A stretch of 64,000 nucleotides of DNA from Geosiphon pyriformis (lineage: Eukaryota > Glomeromycota > Glomeromycetes > Archaeosporales > Geosiphonaceae). Shown here piece by piece: positions 12,185 to 24,336 of this stretch. The notes below the pieces were generated by a model. The model was not told the DNA's origin. It ran no database searches and saw only the letters and a list, made by a program, of their open reading frames with translations. A program made the position numbers and the translations under genes. Position 1 is the first letter of the stretch. Every line of letters begins with the position of its first letter. The DNA lies in assembly GCA_016748015.1 (NCBI GenBank), contig JAAOMT010000648.1, positions 277,160-341,159 on the forward strand, read 5' to 3'.

Positions 12185-13891
12185 ATGTCTTGGTCTTGTA
12201 ATTTACACAAATCCTATAACTTTGTAAAGTTTATCGGATATGAAACTAGAAAAAAAATAATAGGAATTCACCTATTTCTTGCCCTTTCTTTCGTCTTTTT
12301 GATGTCTCACATTAAAGATGTAAACGCCATCTCATGGAAGCTAAAAAACTTCATTCAGAAACGACAAAATGAAATTCTCAGTGAAAACAATATTTCATTG
12401 GACTTTGAACCAATTCCTACTGTTAAATCATTTGAATCAAATTTCCTATATCCAATTTATAAAGAAGAAAATATCTCAAATAACAGGAAATATTACTCTT
12501 TGAATTCAAATGGTTGGTCAGATTCTATTTCTAGGCAAGAATCTGAAAAAAATTTTGATGACTTAAGCGATGAGTTTTTGGGTACTGAGACTGCAAGAAA
12601 ATTTGAAACCTCTGAGAATATTTTAACAAAAAGCCCATTTCCAATTGAAACTCAAAAATTTGACATCAATGGCAATTCATTGATTCAAAATGAAATATCT
12701 ACAAAAGAAGTTAACTCAATGAATCCATTCGTCGGTTCTAGTATGTTTAATTATGAAACGAATCAAGAAGGAAATTCGTGGTCAATTGCAGAGGATATTA
12801 TTGATAATCCAAGCATAGGAAATGAAAATTCTATAAACTCAATCAATCCGAATACCAAGATATTAGAGCGGTTTAAGTTGTTTGCCAGATATTCAAAGAT
12901 AACTTGGTGCAAAAATTCTGGCACAAAATATTTTAATAAAAATGTTTTAGGTAATTTTACCTCTAATCTTAAGTAATAATAATTCCCAAATAAAAGTTTA
13001 ATTTATATATTCTTTCTCATTTAAATTTTTATATTTAAGGAAATGTATTCTTTGAACCAAAAAATGACGAAATTGCAGTTATACTAGCTGGTAAGGATCA
13101 AAACGCCTCTCAGATGTTGGCAAATAATACTTATCTAGAATACCCGGGCAAAATCGGATTTCATGTGAACAGGGCTTTATACGAAACTTATGTGGGGGCT
13201 GAGAATAAAATAATTGAACAGTTGAGCCAATTATTGAATTCCGACCCTAAATCACCCATAAATCTGGCAGGCTGGAGTCTTGGTGGAGGTAATTTTTTTT
13301 AATGAATATTTTTCATTTTCGGGATTAATAAAATTACACAATTTTTACTTATAAAATTTATTATTAATGAAATGACAAATTAATTTAATAGCCTTTGCGG
13401 TTTTTGCTGCGATTTTTATCAACATAAAATTTCCAAACAATCAAGTGAACGTATACACCTATGGCCAACCACGTATTGGATTAAAAAATTTTAAAACGTA
13501 TCTGAGCTCTCGTAAAAACCTCCGAATTTACCGCATGACAACAAAAAATGACCCATTTGTAGATTTGCCCATGCGTTTTCCGTTAGGATATGTGCATACT
13601 GGTCAAGAGTATTTGACCAGCACCATTAACAAGATGGAAACATTCGAATGTCCTGATGGTCCTAATTCTGAAAATACGGTATTTGATGTGTTTTGGAACT
13701 TTTGATACAGTTCAACTGCAACATATAATAATACAAGAAAATCTTTTTAATCATTTTATTTCGCTTCATTTTAGCAATGTGCAAGTCAGTTAAACTTACC
13801 TGCTGCATTCAGACTTCGTAATAATGAATACAAATTATCACCACATAGTGGTCCATTTTTCGGGTATAATATGACCAATTGTAATTATTAA
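12185..13891 (+). CDS. Class 3 lipase paralog, copy 5, keeps nucleophile Ser in GWSLGG
   Basis: Exons 12185..12950, 13040..13288, 13392..13678 and 13775..13891 (phases 1, 1, 0) give 472 aa. Hydrophobic segment at about residues 26-45, then a long acidic Asn/Ser/Glu-rich linker (to about 225) with a KRQ site near residue 60. The domain opens with 'LFARYSKITWC'. The oxyanion strand is AVILAGKD. The elbow is GWSLGG: Ser335 is present, but the neighbouring His of the family is Trp. Asp is in KNDPFVDLP, His in YVHTGQEYL. The YTYGQPRIG motif is kept. The last exon has QCA, HSGPFFGY and a Cys. It is one of only two members in the window with a complete Ser-Asp-His set; activity is plausible but the Trp next to Ser is unusual. 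Confidence 0.87.
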
Positions 13892-14570
13892 TTACAAACT
13901 CTCATTCGGAACTTGCTCACGGGAGGGTTATTGTTAAAATAATTTCAGGCCTAGCGTAAAATATAAACCATTTTTAATTCAATAAATAATTTAATTCATT
14001 AATTTTTCGAAAAAATGCTGAAACTCAAAATCAAAATATTAAAATTTGAGGAATAGCGTTTAAAAAATAGTAAAATTTCAATGTAACCAAAGGGTTCCAA
14101 AATTTCGGAGCTTTTAGTGACGCAGGAGTTTTTATAGCGAAAATAAACTCGAAAATTTAAAGCAATTCATTGATACAAATAAATAAAAAGATTTCAGAAT
14201 TTTCAATTGTTTCATGTAATGATATCCATTCAGTTGCTGCTGAAATTTGAATCAAAGACGAAGAATAATATTGAAGTTAGAAAAAATCCTTTGATACTAA
14301 ATTTATTAACCTTAGCATTCACTACGAATTTTATAATACGAAGAAAACTAATGGAAAGAAATTTTCAAGAAAATTAAAGTTAATACCTAATCTCAACTAA
14401 ATTTATAAAAAGGTCATTTACTTTGGAGTAATTTCCACTTTTAGCAACGGGTTAGCCGAAAAAGAGACAAAAGAAGCGTCAAATACCTGAATTATGAGAT
14501 ATGTAAAAGCCCCGATTAAAGTCGTCACGTGATAATTGATTTCGCAAATGTTGATTAAATAAATCATAAA
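13892..14570. other. Intergenic between convergent copies 5 and 6
   Basis: About 680 bp of AT-rich tail-to-tail spacer. No open frame, repeat or RNA recognised; expected to contain both polyadenylation regions. Confidence 0.5.
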
Positions 14571-16146
14571 TCAGGGAATAAAAATACTGTTTGGCCAATA
14601 CTCGAAGTGACATTGTCCCATTTTAAAATTAAGGTATGGGCCAACATGTGGATGAACCGGATTTTCGTTTTCGGCATTTAGTCTAGAGCCAGATTGTGAT
14701 TGAACCGAATTGGCACAGCTCTATAAAAGTGATTGCGAGAAGCATATTATACAATCTTAATTAATATCATGTTATAATTATAAACAATTCTTAATCCGAA
14801 TAACTTTCCTCACTCTCAACTCCAGGACTAGTGTCACATTTGTACACCGTATTAGCTGAATCAGCAATCCAATATTCTAATTTATGATGTGTATACCTGG
14901 TCTCCGAATCGCTGGCCGGCATTTGTACAAATGGATCAATTGTATGTGTAAAGCGATATATTTTAAAGTTTTGAATATTATCAACGTATTCAGCAAATTC
15001 TTTGTTTCCAATCCTTGGCTCTCCAAATGTGGTGATTATTATTTGTTCGTCTTGAAATGTGGGAATATTTATCAGCGCTAGACCTGCAAGCACTGCATAG
15101 GCTATAAGGATAAAGATATTGAACTCATTTTGGAATTTAGAAGAAATCTCAATAAAACACTTTTTATGATGAGAGAAGTTTATTTATACCACCGCCGAGA
15201 CCATGTCCAGTCAAAACAAATTTCCATTCAGGTCTTATTTTTTTTATTCTCACAAGGTTTTTTAAAATCTTGACTTGAGCACCATTAAATCTTTGATACA
15301 AGCCAGCATGAACTTTTGCGAAAGAAGAAAATGCAGCAGTAGGAGGATAATCGATTTGGCGGGTATTTTTTTTAAATTCAATTGGATGTCTTTCAACACC
15401 GAGAAAATTGAAAATAATTCGTTTCTTTTGTGGTTCCAATTGAGCAGAACCTGGAATGGATTAAAAACGTTTAAGTTTTAGAATCAATTTCATTATTCCC
15501 AAAAATGCCAAATGACCCGAAATTTACCTAAGATATCATTTGAAAACTTGGAGGTTTGGTCATTTAATTTTAAGCAATATGCTAATGCAGCCCATCTAGC
15601 ATATTCTTCTAAACCTTTCAGTTCTTCTATTGGCACGAGTGTTTTCAAAGTGTCTGTTTCTTGTGTTGATTCTACGGCAAACAATGAATTTATTTTTCCT
15701 TGTATTTTATTTGAAGAGCCTGAGTTTTCAATCGAAAGATTTACTGGAAATGCAATATAGTTAGATTTGTTGTCATTTGTGTAATTTGAGCTTGTAAAAA
15801 TCTCATGAGGGTAGTAATTGTCAATCCTCGAGTTATCCAAATATGAAGGTTCTTCGTTGAACGAGGACATTAATGGGACCAAGGGATCTACTGCGGTCAT
15901 TTCTGTTTCGAGAGAACCAATAACAAAAATTAAAAAAAGCATTATTTTTTCAACTAAAAACGAGTTCTGTCCTTGCTCACCAACTAGAATATCTTGATCA
16001 TAATCATTATTCTCATTTGAAAACTGATCTAAAATTTGTCGCGTTAGCAATCGTTGAACAGGTTTAGCTTGAATCAGACATTCATTAAGTAGGCCAAGAA
16101 GCAATAAATAAAGGATGAAATGTTTCGAGCCCCGCTCTAGAATCAT
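14571..16146 (-). CDS. Class 3 lipase paralog, copy 6, Ser-to-Gly elbow (GHGLGG), extra linker intron
   Basis: Exons 16146..15981, 15902..15528, 15450..15190, 15101..14821 and 14720..14571 give 410 aa. N-terminal hydrophobic segment (about residues 10-26) ending LIQA looks like a cleavable signal peptide. The first intron (15980..15903, 78 nt, gtgagc...acag) contains no stop and keeps frame, so unspliced reading would insert a false second hydrophobic segment. Domain: 'YARWAALAYC', IIFNFLG, GHGLGG (Gly264), TTFGEPRIGN, HTIDPFVQMP (Asp), YTHHKLEYWI (His). Last exon: SCANS, HVGPYLNF, GQC. The donor of the last intron is the weakest call: gttgag after 14821 preserves frame but is not consensus. 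Confidence 0.8.
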
Positions 16147-17296
16147 TTTTATGGGGTGGAAAAATATGAAGAGTAAAACGAAATTTTAGTAATGTCTATC
16201 TTATATCAGTAAATGGAAGGGGTTTATTTTCGAAACGCGCTGATTTTTGTTTGCTTTCCCAAAAATACAAGATTTTCAGTGGGACTTGATGTGCGAAATA
16301 TTGATAAAGAATGTTAATGAAAATAGATTTGATAAGTATCTAATTCTTTTAACATAAAACTCAATACCTTTTAGAATAAATTTTAGCTTATTTATTTTTG
16401 AATTATTCAGAAAAATTTAGCTGAAATTTAAAATTGATAAATATTATCTAGATCTAATTGACAAAATTTTCCAAGTTTTTAAACAAAATATTATTATTTA
16501 TTTTATATTTAAAAATTTAAATAATTTTTTACATAATTAATTTCAAATAAAAATTTCTCAGCTTTTAATTTATTGTAAATATATAAATATTAATGACAAA
16601 GTTAATTGAATTTTTTAATTTTAACATTTTTTATAATTATTGTTAAAGATGCTCACAAAATTTTTTTTACAAAAATAGGCTTAAATATTAGTTCAATTTC
16701 TAAAAAATTTTTAAACTTGAATTAGAAAATTCGAGTTTTCAATACAAAAAGATTACTAACTTATTAAATGGCCATATTAATAATATTTTTTGAGAGACTT
16801 ATATTAATTCTTAATGAAAGCATTTTGAAAAATTCTCATATCTCTAATTTTTTCTGCAGAAACAACTATAACATATAAAAAAATTTACTATTTATTTTCA
16901 ATATAATAAAATTAAAATAATTCTTTAATATTAGTGATAGATTATAAATTTTGCAAATGGGTTATTTTTCAAAATACATTGAAAAATTGAAACTTCAAAC
17001 AGATCAAATTGATGTTGCGAAAAAATACTGTAGATCAGTAAAGGTTTATTTTGGTTAATTGTAACACAATATTATTTAATTGTTGGTAAGGTTTCATCCT
17101 AGTTTCTTCTTGAATGATTTGTTATCGTTTCGAAGTTGGAATGTTTTTTGTTTTCTGTGATCAAATTAAAAAATGTGGTTTTAGCATCATAAAGAGAATT
17201 ATCAAGTAATGATTTTATTTGATAGATAAAATATAAATACATGTACTTTACCTTGATTCCTACATCACAAGTGGCAAAGGATTTTTAATTTTGAAA
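16147..17296. other. 5' region between divergent copies 6 and 7
   Basis: About 1.15 kb, very AT-rich, no supported gene. Contains the TATA-like element of copy 7 near its right end. Confidence 0.5.
17232..17239 (+). promoter_or_regulatory. TATA box candidate for copy 7
   Basis: TATAAATA lies 58 bp before the start ATG at 17297, a spacing that leaves room for a short 5' leader. Confidence 0.45.
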
Positions 17297-18984
17297 ATGC
17301 TCCATAATCTTTTGACAATCAAGGTGGCTTTATTATGCCCATTTATTGTAAAGCTTTTGCTCATTTTCCCATTACTAACAAGGGCAAGCCCAATTGCCGA
17401 AGAATATGCCGAGGAAACACAGAATTTACTTTCACAAAGTAATGGTTTCATGAATTCAGAATCGAATTTAATTTTACACGACATGAATCTCGATGAGTTG
17501 TCATCATTTGAAAAAAGCGAGAAAGATATCGTAGATTCAGATGAGATTGAAGCCTCTATTACATTACCAGAAGTTTCACAAGAGCAACAAAATTTAAACG
17601 AGAATCAAAACCTATTTGACGAGGTGGCTAAAAAATTCGATTCACTTAATCTAATTCCTGCTGAAGGAGGTTTAACTGATGAATTAAGGGAAGAAAGTGG
17701 CTCAAATATCGACGAGATAGTTTCATATTCAACGGAGGAACCAATATCAGGACCTTCCTTTGTTAATATAAAAAATGCTAAAACAAAAAAAGGGATGCTT
17801 GACCATGCGCGTGATTTCATTTTTGATGTGCTACATCATCGACAAGTTTTAAGCAAAAAAGATAAAAATATCAGCGATCTACAACTCTATGCAAAAGTTG
17901 CAAACGTTCCTTATTGCCAACCATATAACCGAATTTCAATAAGCTATTTCGGTTCGTTGAATCTAATCACTTTAAAAAGTTTACAAGTTCTAATTCTTTG
18001 AAAAATTTTTTCATTTCTAAGGAGCTGAGCAAACCAGACAATCAAATGTTAATGTCATCGTAGTGACCTTTGGAGCCCATAAAACAAGTTTACACGATTG
18101 GAAACGTGATAATGTCGTAATGAAAACTTTATATCCAGCTTACGTAACAGAAAAAGAATTTCATCGAAAAAATTTTTTCGACTGGAAAAACGAAATGGTT
18201 CATGGAGAAATGTATCGCGACTGGTGCCCCCATCAAAGAGATTTTTTAAACGAAATGAAGAAATTGGTTGAGAAATATCCTAACCATGGCATTCGGTTTG
18301 TTGGTCATGGATTAGGCGGAGGTTTGTCTCGTATTTTCTAACAAATTTATTGTCAAATTTAAGCTTTTTTAATCTTTTATTTTAAATTCTCTTCAAAGCA
18401 TACGCAATATTCGCGATGCTTGCGTTCATAATAAATTATCCAAAAAGTAGGGAAGTAGCGGCTTATACATTTGGCCAGCCACGTATTGGGAACCGAGCAT
18501 TTGCCCGATTTGTCAATGAAATGATATTTTTGAAAACAATAAAAGTTTATCGTGCCACTATATTAGGTGACCCAATTATTCTTTGGCCTGATACATCGAA
18601 TATGTCCGAAACTTCCCAAATAACGCCATTTCAACATCATGAAACGGAATTCTTTATCGATGAGGAAAACCAAGTGGTTCGTTGCCAGAGTGAAAATGAT
18701 GAGGGTACTGAAAACAAGGTAAATTTTCCAAACCATTAAATGAATTGTTTTAAAGCTATCAAGTTTTTAGCGAAAATTCAATATTGTAGAGTTGTTCTGC
18801 TGGTCATAATCAACAAAACACTGTAGATAAAAATACTGGTCCATATTTTAGCATTCCAATGGGAACTTGCATCGAGCCCCAGTCCATCATAATTCCGGAG
18901 ACTGGCCAAAATTTCATCAATCATTATTTTTATGTTGAATCTAGTGATTATAAACACAACATTTTACATAGAAGAAAGTATTAA
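17297..18984 (+). CDS. Class 3 lipase paralog, copy 7, Ser-to-Gly elbow (GHGLGG), long C-terminal tail
   Basis: Exons 17297..17951, 18022..18321, 18399..18718 and 18790..18984 (phases 1, 1, 0) give 489 aa. The ATG at 17297 starts MLHNLLTIK; the frame is open a little upstream without another ATG. Signal-like hydrophobic segment at about residues 8-28 ending LTRAS, then a strongly acidic linker. Domain: 'LYAKVANVPYC', VIVVTFGAH (RGS/FKG position altered), GHGLGG (Gly315), YTFGQPRIGN, LGDPIILWP (Asp), FQHHETEFFI (His). The last exon has SCSAG, NTGPYFSI and GTC, followed by a further 37 residues not seen in most paralogs. Followed on the same strand by copies 8 and 9, to which it is most similar (the KV/MVHxEIYRxW block). 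Confidence 0.87.
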
Positions 18985-20520
18985 TTTTAGTAAAACAGGC
19001 ATGTTTTTTTTAGCTAGAAGGATATTTATCAAATTTAGAGAGTTCGATTTATGATAAAAACGCAATCATCAGACATGAAACCTTTTATCACTCAGAGAAA
19101 AAGTGCGGGAACTTTCTATATACCAAAGATTTTATAGGCTTAATTTTCGAAATTAATTCTGTTATTTAAAAGGCCAAAGTCATTAATTTTTTAATTCAAG
19201 CCTTCTTGTTGAATTTTTGCCAACAGGTCAGTTTTTGACTTCATATATTAATAATAAAAACACTATCTGGGATGTTGATAATTAATGTTTCACATTTAGA
19301 ATTTCTCGGAATATTCTACTTATTACCTGTGAAACATATTTCAATACAATACATGTAATTTGAATTTGTTTTATTATTATAATTTCCGTAAAATCATTTT
19401 GATATATTGCCAAAAAGAAAAATCTTTATCACACATATTTTTATAAAGTTGAGGATTAATGTTCAAATCTATAATCTTTCTGTGTAAAATAAGAGGCCAA
19501 TTTTTTATTCACAAAATTATCTAAAGGTGATTGATATTGATTCAAAAATAAAATACTTTGAAGCAAATTCCTTTCCTAATGAGAACTCTTTTTAAATGTT
19601 GGCTTGCTTTCTTCCATCTTTTTCTCTATTCATTGAAAAGTGTCATTTTTTACTTTTTAGCAAATTTCATTAGTTTCATTTGTCATCATTGAATCAATTG
19701 ATCTGTTGTTAAAAGCTCTCTAATTTAAAATCATAATTTTAAACTTTATTTTCACTTGTTAATTTTATGCTAACCTATATTTACATATGTTACTCATTGA
19801 GAGCTTTGTTTTAATATTATTAAAATTTATTAATTTTTATTTAACTCAATTTACTGGAAAAAAACAAGTTTTAATACTTTAGGTTTTAGGATAAAGTTAA
19901 ATATTAAAATCATTCAAATATTATCATTGAAATGATTTTATCCTTAAGAATTTGCTTTTTTGCATTTCAGTTTCTGAAGATAAAGGTTTTAAATTTTGTT
20001 TCTACTTGTACTCATATGAGCAGACTTGGAGTCTCTTATTTCTTGAAGAATTTTCTACAAATTTGGTAATATTATTATTAAAACATTTTTCCGTTGAGAA
20101 TTTTTATTTGAATGAAAATTTAAAGATAGACTTTCTTTCAAAGAAACGAAATCTTTTAAAAAGAACATTTTGCTCGTATTAAAGTTATGTCAATTTCCCA
20201 ACAGAAATTTGCAATATTCTTTTTTATATTATTATTATTATTATTATATATAAAAAGTCATCTAATTCAAATGATTTAATATTCATTATTTTCGGAAATT
20301 TATTTTAAAAGTTTCAAACAATTATAAGAGGGTGTTCATATTCTAATCCGAAATGAGTTTTTATAATTTTTCCGATTAAAATATTAGACCCTAAAAGCGA
20401 ACTTATCGAATCCCAACAAGTATAAAACCAAAAAAGCTTTAAGCTTTTGGAGGGAAAAACTTTTTAATTGAAATTTCCTTTTCATATAAATACCAGCTAG
20501 TCGAAAACTGAATTTTCCCC
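18985..20520. other. Intergenic between copies 7 and 8
   Basis: About 1.5 kb of AT-rich sequence. A 76-codon open frame at 19952-20182 has no ATG context or homology I can name and is treated as chance. A short ATT run lies at about 20231-20246. Confidence 0.55.
20485..20492 (+). promoter_or_regulatory. TATA box candidate for copy 8
   Basis: TATAAATA ends 28 bp before the start ATG at 20521, implying a very short 5' leader or leaderless-like transcript if it is used. Confidence 0.45.
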
Positions 20521-22403
20521 ATGAAGTGTTTAAATATTAATAATTTGCTAAATTTCCAAAAAAAGCCAAGAGTTTCAATAACAGAAACGTTTCATGCACT
20601 GACCTTAGTTTCTTTCATATTATTTACGTTTTCTTTGAGTTACCTTGTCACTTTCGCATATTCTTCACCTCTTTTAACAAATAACAACTATGATAATCAA
20701 AGACGACAAATAATGAACCTAAATTTTGATTCTGAATTTCAAGATCCACTTTTAGCTTCTTCAAGCGAAACAGAATTCAATGAAAATTCTCAACAGTTGG
20801 AAACAATAGATTCTTTAACTTCTCAGTCTGAATTATCGAATAATCAAATTAAGCCTCAGGAGTTTAGTTCGAATCTTTTAGGAACTGAACAGGGAGAGTC
20901 GATAGATATGCAAGTACCTGATTTATTCGCAACAGCTGATATAAATAATAACCCTGCAAGTGGCTTACGTGAGTTATGCTGTAATGTTTTTATAATTTAA
21001 AGTTAATTCTCTTGACCATTAATACCTTTCAACTTTCAATTGAAAGAAACATCAATCGATCAAGATGTGTTCGATAACGGAGGGTCTAATCCAACAAAAG
21101 TTTCTTTCGAATTCGGAAAATGGACTGAAGAGCACGTGAAAGATGTTAATTTCGTTTCAGGGAGCGATGCGGTTGAAGACAATTTAGCGTTATATGCTCG
21201 AATGGCAAATACGGCTTATTGTTTCAAAGAAAAAGTCTCTGCAAGATATTTTGGTAGGTCATGACTTTTCTTTACCATTTAGTTTTTGACATTTTTTTTT
21301 AACGCAGAAAATGGAATCAACTATTTCCATTAGATTTTGTTTTTTCTCAAGTTTGGACTAAATTTCCCCTATCTTCTTTCGTCCTTAGTCAATGAAAATT
21401 TTAACTTTCGGTCTCTCGTAACAGTTTTTAGCGGGCTCGAATCTGACTTGCATGAATACCAGAGTACAACCAAAATTGATATAACTACATATCCCGAGAA
21501 TAACTTGCTAAAAGAACTTGAATTTCGTTCAAATGTTTGGTCAGATGGATCAAAGAATCCACATGTTCACACTGAAATTTATCGTAATTGGTTGAATTAC
21601 CAACCAGAATTTTTGAACCAAATGAAAATAATGGTTTCAGATAATAAATATGCCGTATTTCGGTTTGCTGGGCATGGATTAGGTGGTGGTATGTTGTGTT
21701 TAATTGTGAGCTTGATCTTGGGATCTTTTGGTAAATGTATTTTAATAATTTAAACGTTTAAAATATTTGTCGCAGCATATGCAATCTTTGCTACACTCAC
21801 ATTTATGGCAAATTACCCAAATAATGACGTGAATACTTACACCTACGGAGAACCACGTATTGGTAATAGAGAATTCGCAAAATTTGTTAATACCCTAATA
21901 ACTAAGAAGATGTTATATGTATATCGGGCGACAAAAATCAATGACCCAGTTGTTCTCTGGCCCAATATTCCTCTATCATCAAGAGGGGATATTTTGCCCA
22001 ATCCACCATTTTCTCATCATTCTACCGAATATTTTCAGGATGAGAACAATCGTGTTATGAAATGTAACCGAGGGGAGCAAGTCTTGGAAAATAAGGTTTA
22101 ATTCATTTTACTAAAGGAATAACTTGAAATTTAGAGATTGTGAAAAATCTTTCGATAATTTTTATTCATGCAAATATTTTTTTCCTTCATAGAATTGTGC
22201 AGCAGGCAGGAGATCTGCTTTCAACGATCATAACGGGAAATATTTCGGTGTTAAGATGGGTGAATGTGTGGAGTTTAATATTGGTAACTAATTTCAAATT
22301 CTCATAAACTATTTAATAAACGAGTTTCTGTAGAAATTAAATTTTTTTCCATATTCTTCACGTTTTAGGATCAGCTTCAGACCCGCTTACTTTCGTAAAA
22401 TGA
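20521..22403 (+). CDS. Class 3 lipase paralog, copy 8, Ser-to-Gly elbow (GHGLGG), six exons
   Basis: Exons 20521..20968, 21047..21253, 21389..21688, 21776..22095, 22193..22283 and 22369..22403 give 466 aa. Compared with the four-exon core it has one more intron in the linker and one more near the C terminus, where a 35-nt exon encodes the last 11 residues. Hydrophobic segment about 23-44, then a linker with QRRQ and many Ser/Glu/Asn. Domain: 'LYARMANTAYC', VTVFSGLE, GHGLGG (Gly315), YTYGEPRIGN, INDPVVLWP (Asp), FSHHSTEYF (His), then NCAAG, HNGKYFGV and GEC. Close relative of copies 7, 9 and 10. Probably exported and non-hydrolytic (inferred). Confidence 0.86.
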
Positions 22404-22693
22404 AACTATTTCAACATAAGATTATTTGGAAAGTAAAATGAGATATTAGAAGAAAGTCAGGAAAATTTTTAGCATTGAAAAAAAAGAACCGGTGATTTTG
22501 TTTTTATTAAGAGAGATATCAATAAAAAGCGTGTTTATACAAAAATTAGTGGGGAATAAAACATGTTTCAATTTATAATTAAATTGGAATAGGAAATACA
22601 TGTGATTTTCCTTTAAATATGTAAATTTTTTACGTTTTCATGGGAGTTTAGAGATTTTGATTGATTTTTATATCTTGAACATTGAACTTGAAT

Positions 22694-24336
22694 ATGCATC
22701 TTTTTATTCTCGATTTTTCATCTTTCAGATTACCATCATTGAGCTGTAAGGCTTTGATGTTATTTTTTTGGTTATTTTACGTATCATTTCCAATAGCAGA
22801 TTCAAATCCGATTTTGTTTGGAAGCGAGCTTACATTTGAGAATGAAAAAAAAATGCCATATCAAATGTCAGCAGGATCTGACATTTCCCCTTCTAGGAAA
22901 GATTATATTCCGTTTGCTAAACCAACTATAAAATCATCGAATAGTATTCTCGGCAATATTATTATTTCCCCAGATCTTGAAAGACAATCGGAGGATGAGA
23001 ATACTTTGAACCCAAATATCGACATAGCTCAGTCCCAATTTAATGAAGCATCGGGAATTTTGGGAAGAACTCATTTAGCTCCAAATCTTGACAATACATT
23101 CCAAGAAATAAATCTTTACGCTGAAAATAATAAAATTCAAGAATTTGATATTGAAAGTGAACTTCTTGAAAATATTAAAGAATCTATGAATCTTCGTCGA
23201 CGAATTTCTTCCGAAAATTCTCTTATCGCAGATTTCAGGAAATATGCACGATTCGCAAAATTTGCATATTGTATTTCGGAAAATTCTGCGGCATATCTTG
23301 GTAGAATCAAAATACTTTTCCTTTCCCAACGTTGAAAAAATGTTTTTTTTCATATATAAAAAATTCCTGCGAGAATTTTTGCTAATCGTTTTTCTAACTT
23401 TGCATTTTCAAATAGTGTCAAAAAAAGCAGAAAAAAACTCAATAATCGTAACATTTCACGGTTTAGAACAGGATTTAAAAGATTACATGTCAAAAAACAT
23501 CACCAATTTTGAATCATATCATGTATACGATGACATAAAATTTCATGACAAGTTTTCATACTCATGGCAAGAGCAAAAAGTACACATGAAAATATATGCG
23601 ACTTGGAGAGGAATACAAGATCAATTTTTGACACAAATTAAGGAGATTATAAATCTATATCCCGATTACCCTATTAATTTGACCGGTCATAGTTTGGGTG
23701 GAGGCAAGATCTCTGAATATTTCTTGCATAACAATTTTTAATTCATTAAAAGTTGAAAGATTCCGATTTTATTATTATTATTATTATTATTATTAGCTTT
23801 CGCCATATTTGCATCCCTCGCTCTCGTTGAAAATTTTTCAAATCATCTTCAAGTTACAGTTTACACCTATGGTCAACCGCGATTAGGCAATGATGCTTTT
23901 GCAGCCTACGTCAATACTCTAATGACCAGACGTAAAATAGAAATATTTCGTATAACAAGAGCAGATGATCCAGTGGTTCAGTGGCCACAATTACCAAAAG
24001 CTACTGAAAAAGGAGCAAAAATATTTCAATTCAATAGGAATGAAAATGATAATTCAATTTTTAGGCATCACGGCAATGAATATTGGCTTACAGAGAGTGA
24101 AACAGTTTATGAATGTTGGATGAGTAATGGTGGGGATGAAAATCCGGTTTGTGTTTTTTGGATTTAGGCCTTATTTAAAAGTTAAAATGTTTTAAATTGG
24201 ATATTTTTCTTTTTAAACCTTCTAGAATTGTGCGAATGGTCAAATCCCAGGTCCTTTCTATAAACATCAGCTTCAATATTTCGAGATAAGGATAGATCAG
24301 TGTGAAAATTTCAAGAAACTTGAGTTGAACCAATGA
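22694..24336 (+). CDS. Class 3 triacylglycerol lipase, copy 9, intact GHSLGG and catalytic triad
   Basis: Exons 22694..23300, 23416..23703, 23797..24146 and 24226..24336 give 451 aa. Start is the ATG at 22694 (MHLFILDF). Hydrophobic segment about 20-36 ending PIADS resembles a signal peptide. Acidic/Asn-rich linker with an RRR site. Domain: 'KYARFAKFAYC', IIVTFHGLE, KVHMKIYATW (aligns with the R. miehei KVHKGF block), GHSLGG with Ser295, YTYGQPRLGN, RADDPVVQWP (Asp356), FRHHGNEYWL (His near 389), C-terminal NCANG and a final Cys. The elbow intron starts with GC (gcaaga) rather than GT and ends next to an ATT microsatellite. It is the only copy here with a completely standard Ser-His context, so the best candidate for a real lipase of this cluster. 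Confidence 0.88.
23769..23795. repeat. (ATT)n microsatellite inside the elbow intron of copy 9
   Basis: Nine or so ATT units run directly into the acceptor TAG at 23794-23796, so repeat-length changes would alter the branch-point-to-acceptor distance. Confidence 0.9.

Noticed and set aside
19952-20182. 76-codon plus-strand frame
   Set aside because: No usable start or domain, AT-rich codon pattern like intergenic DNA.
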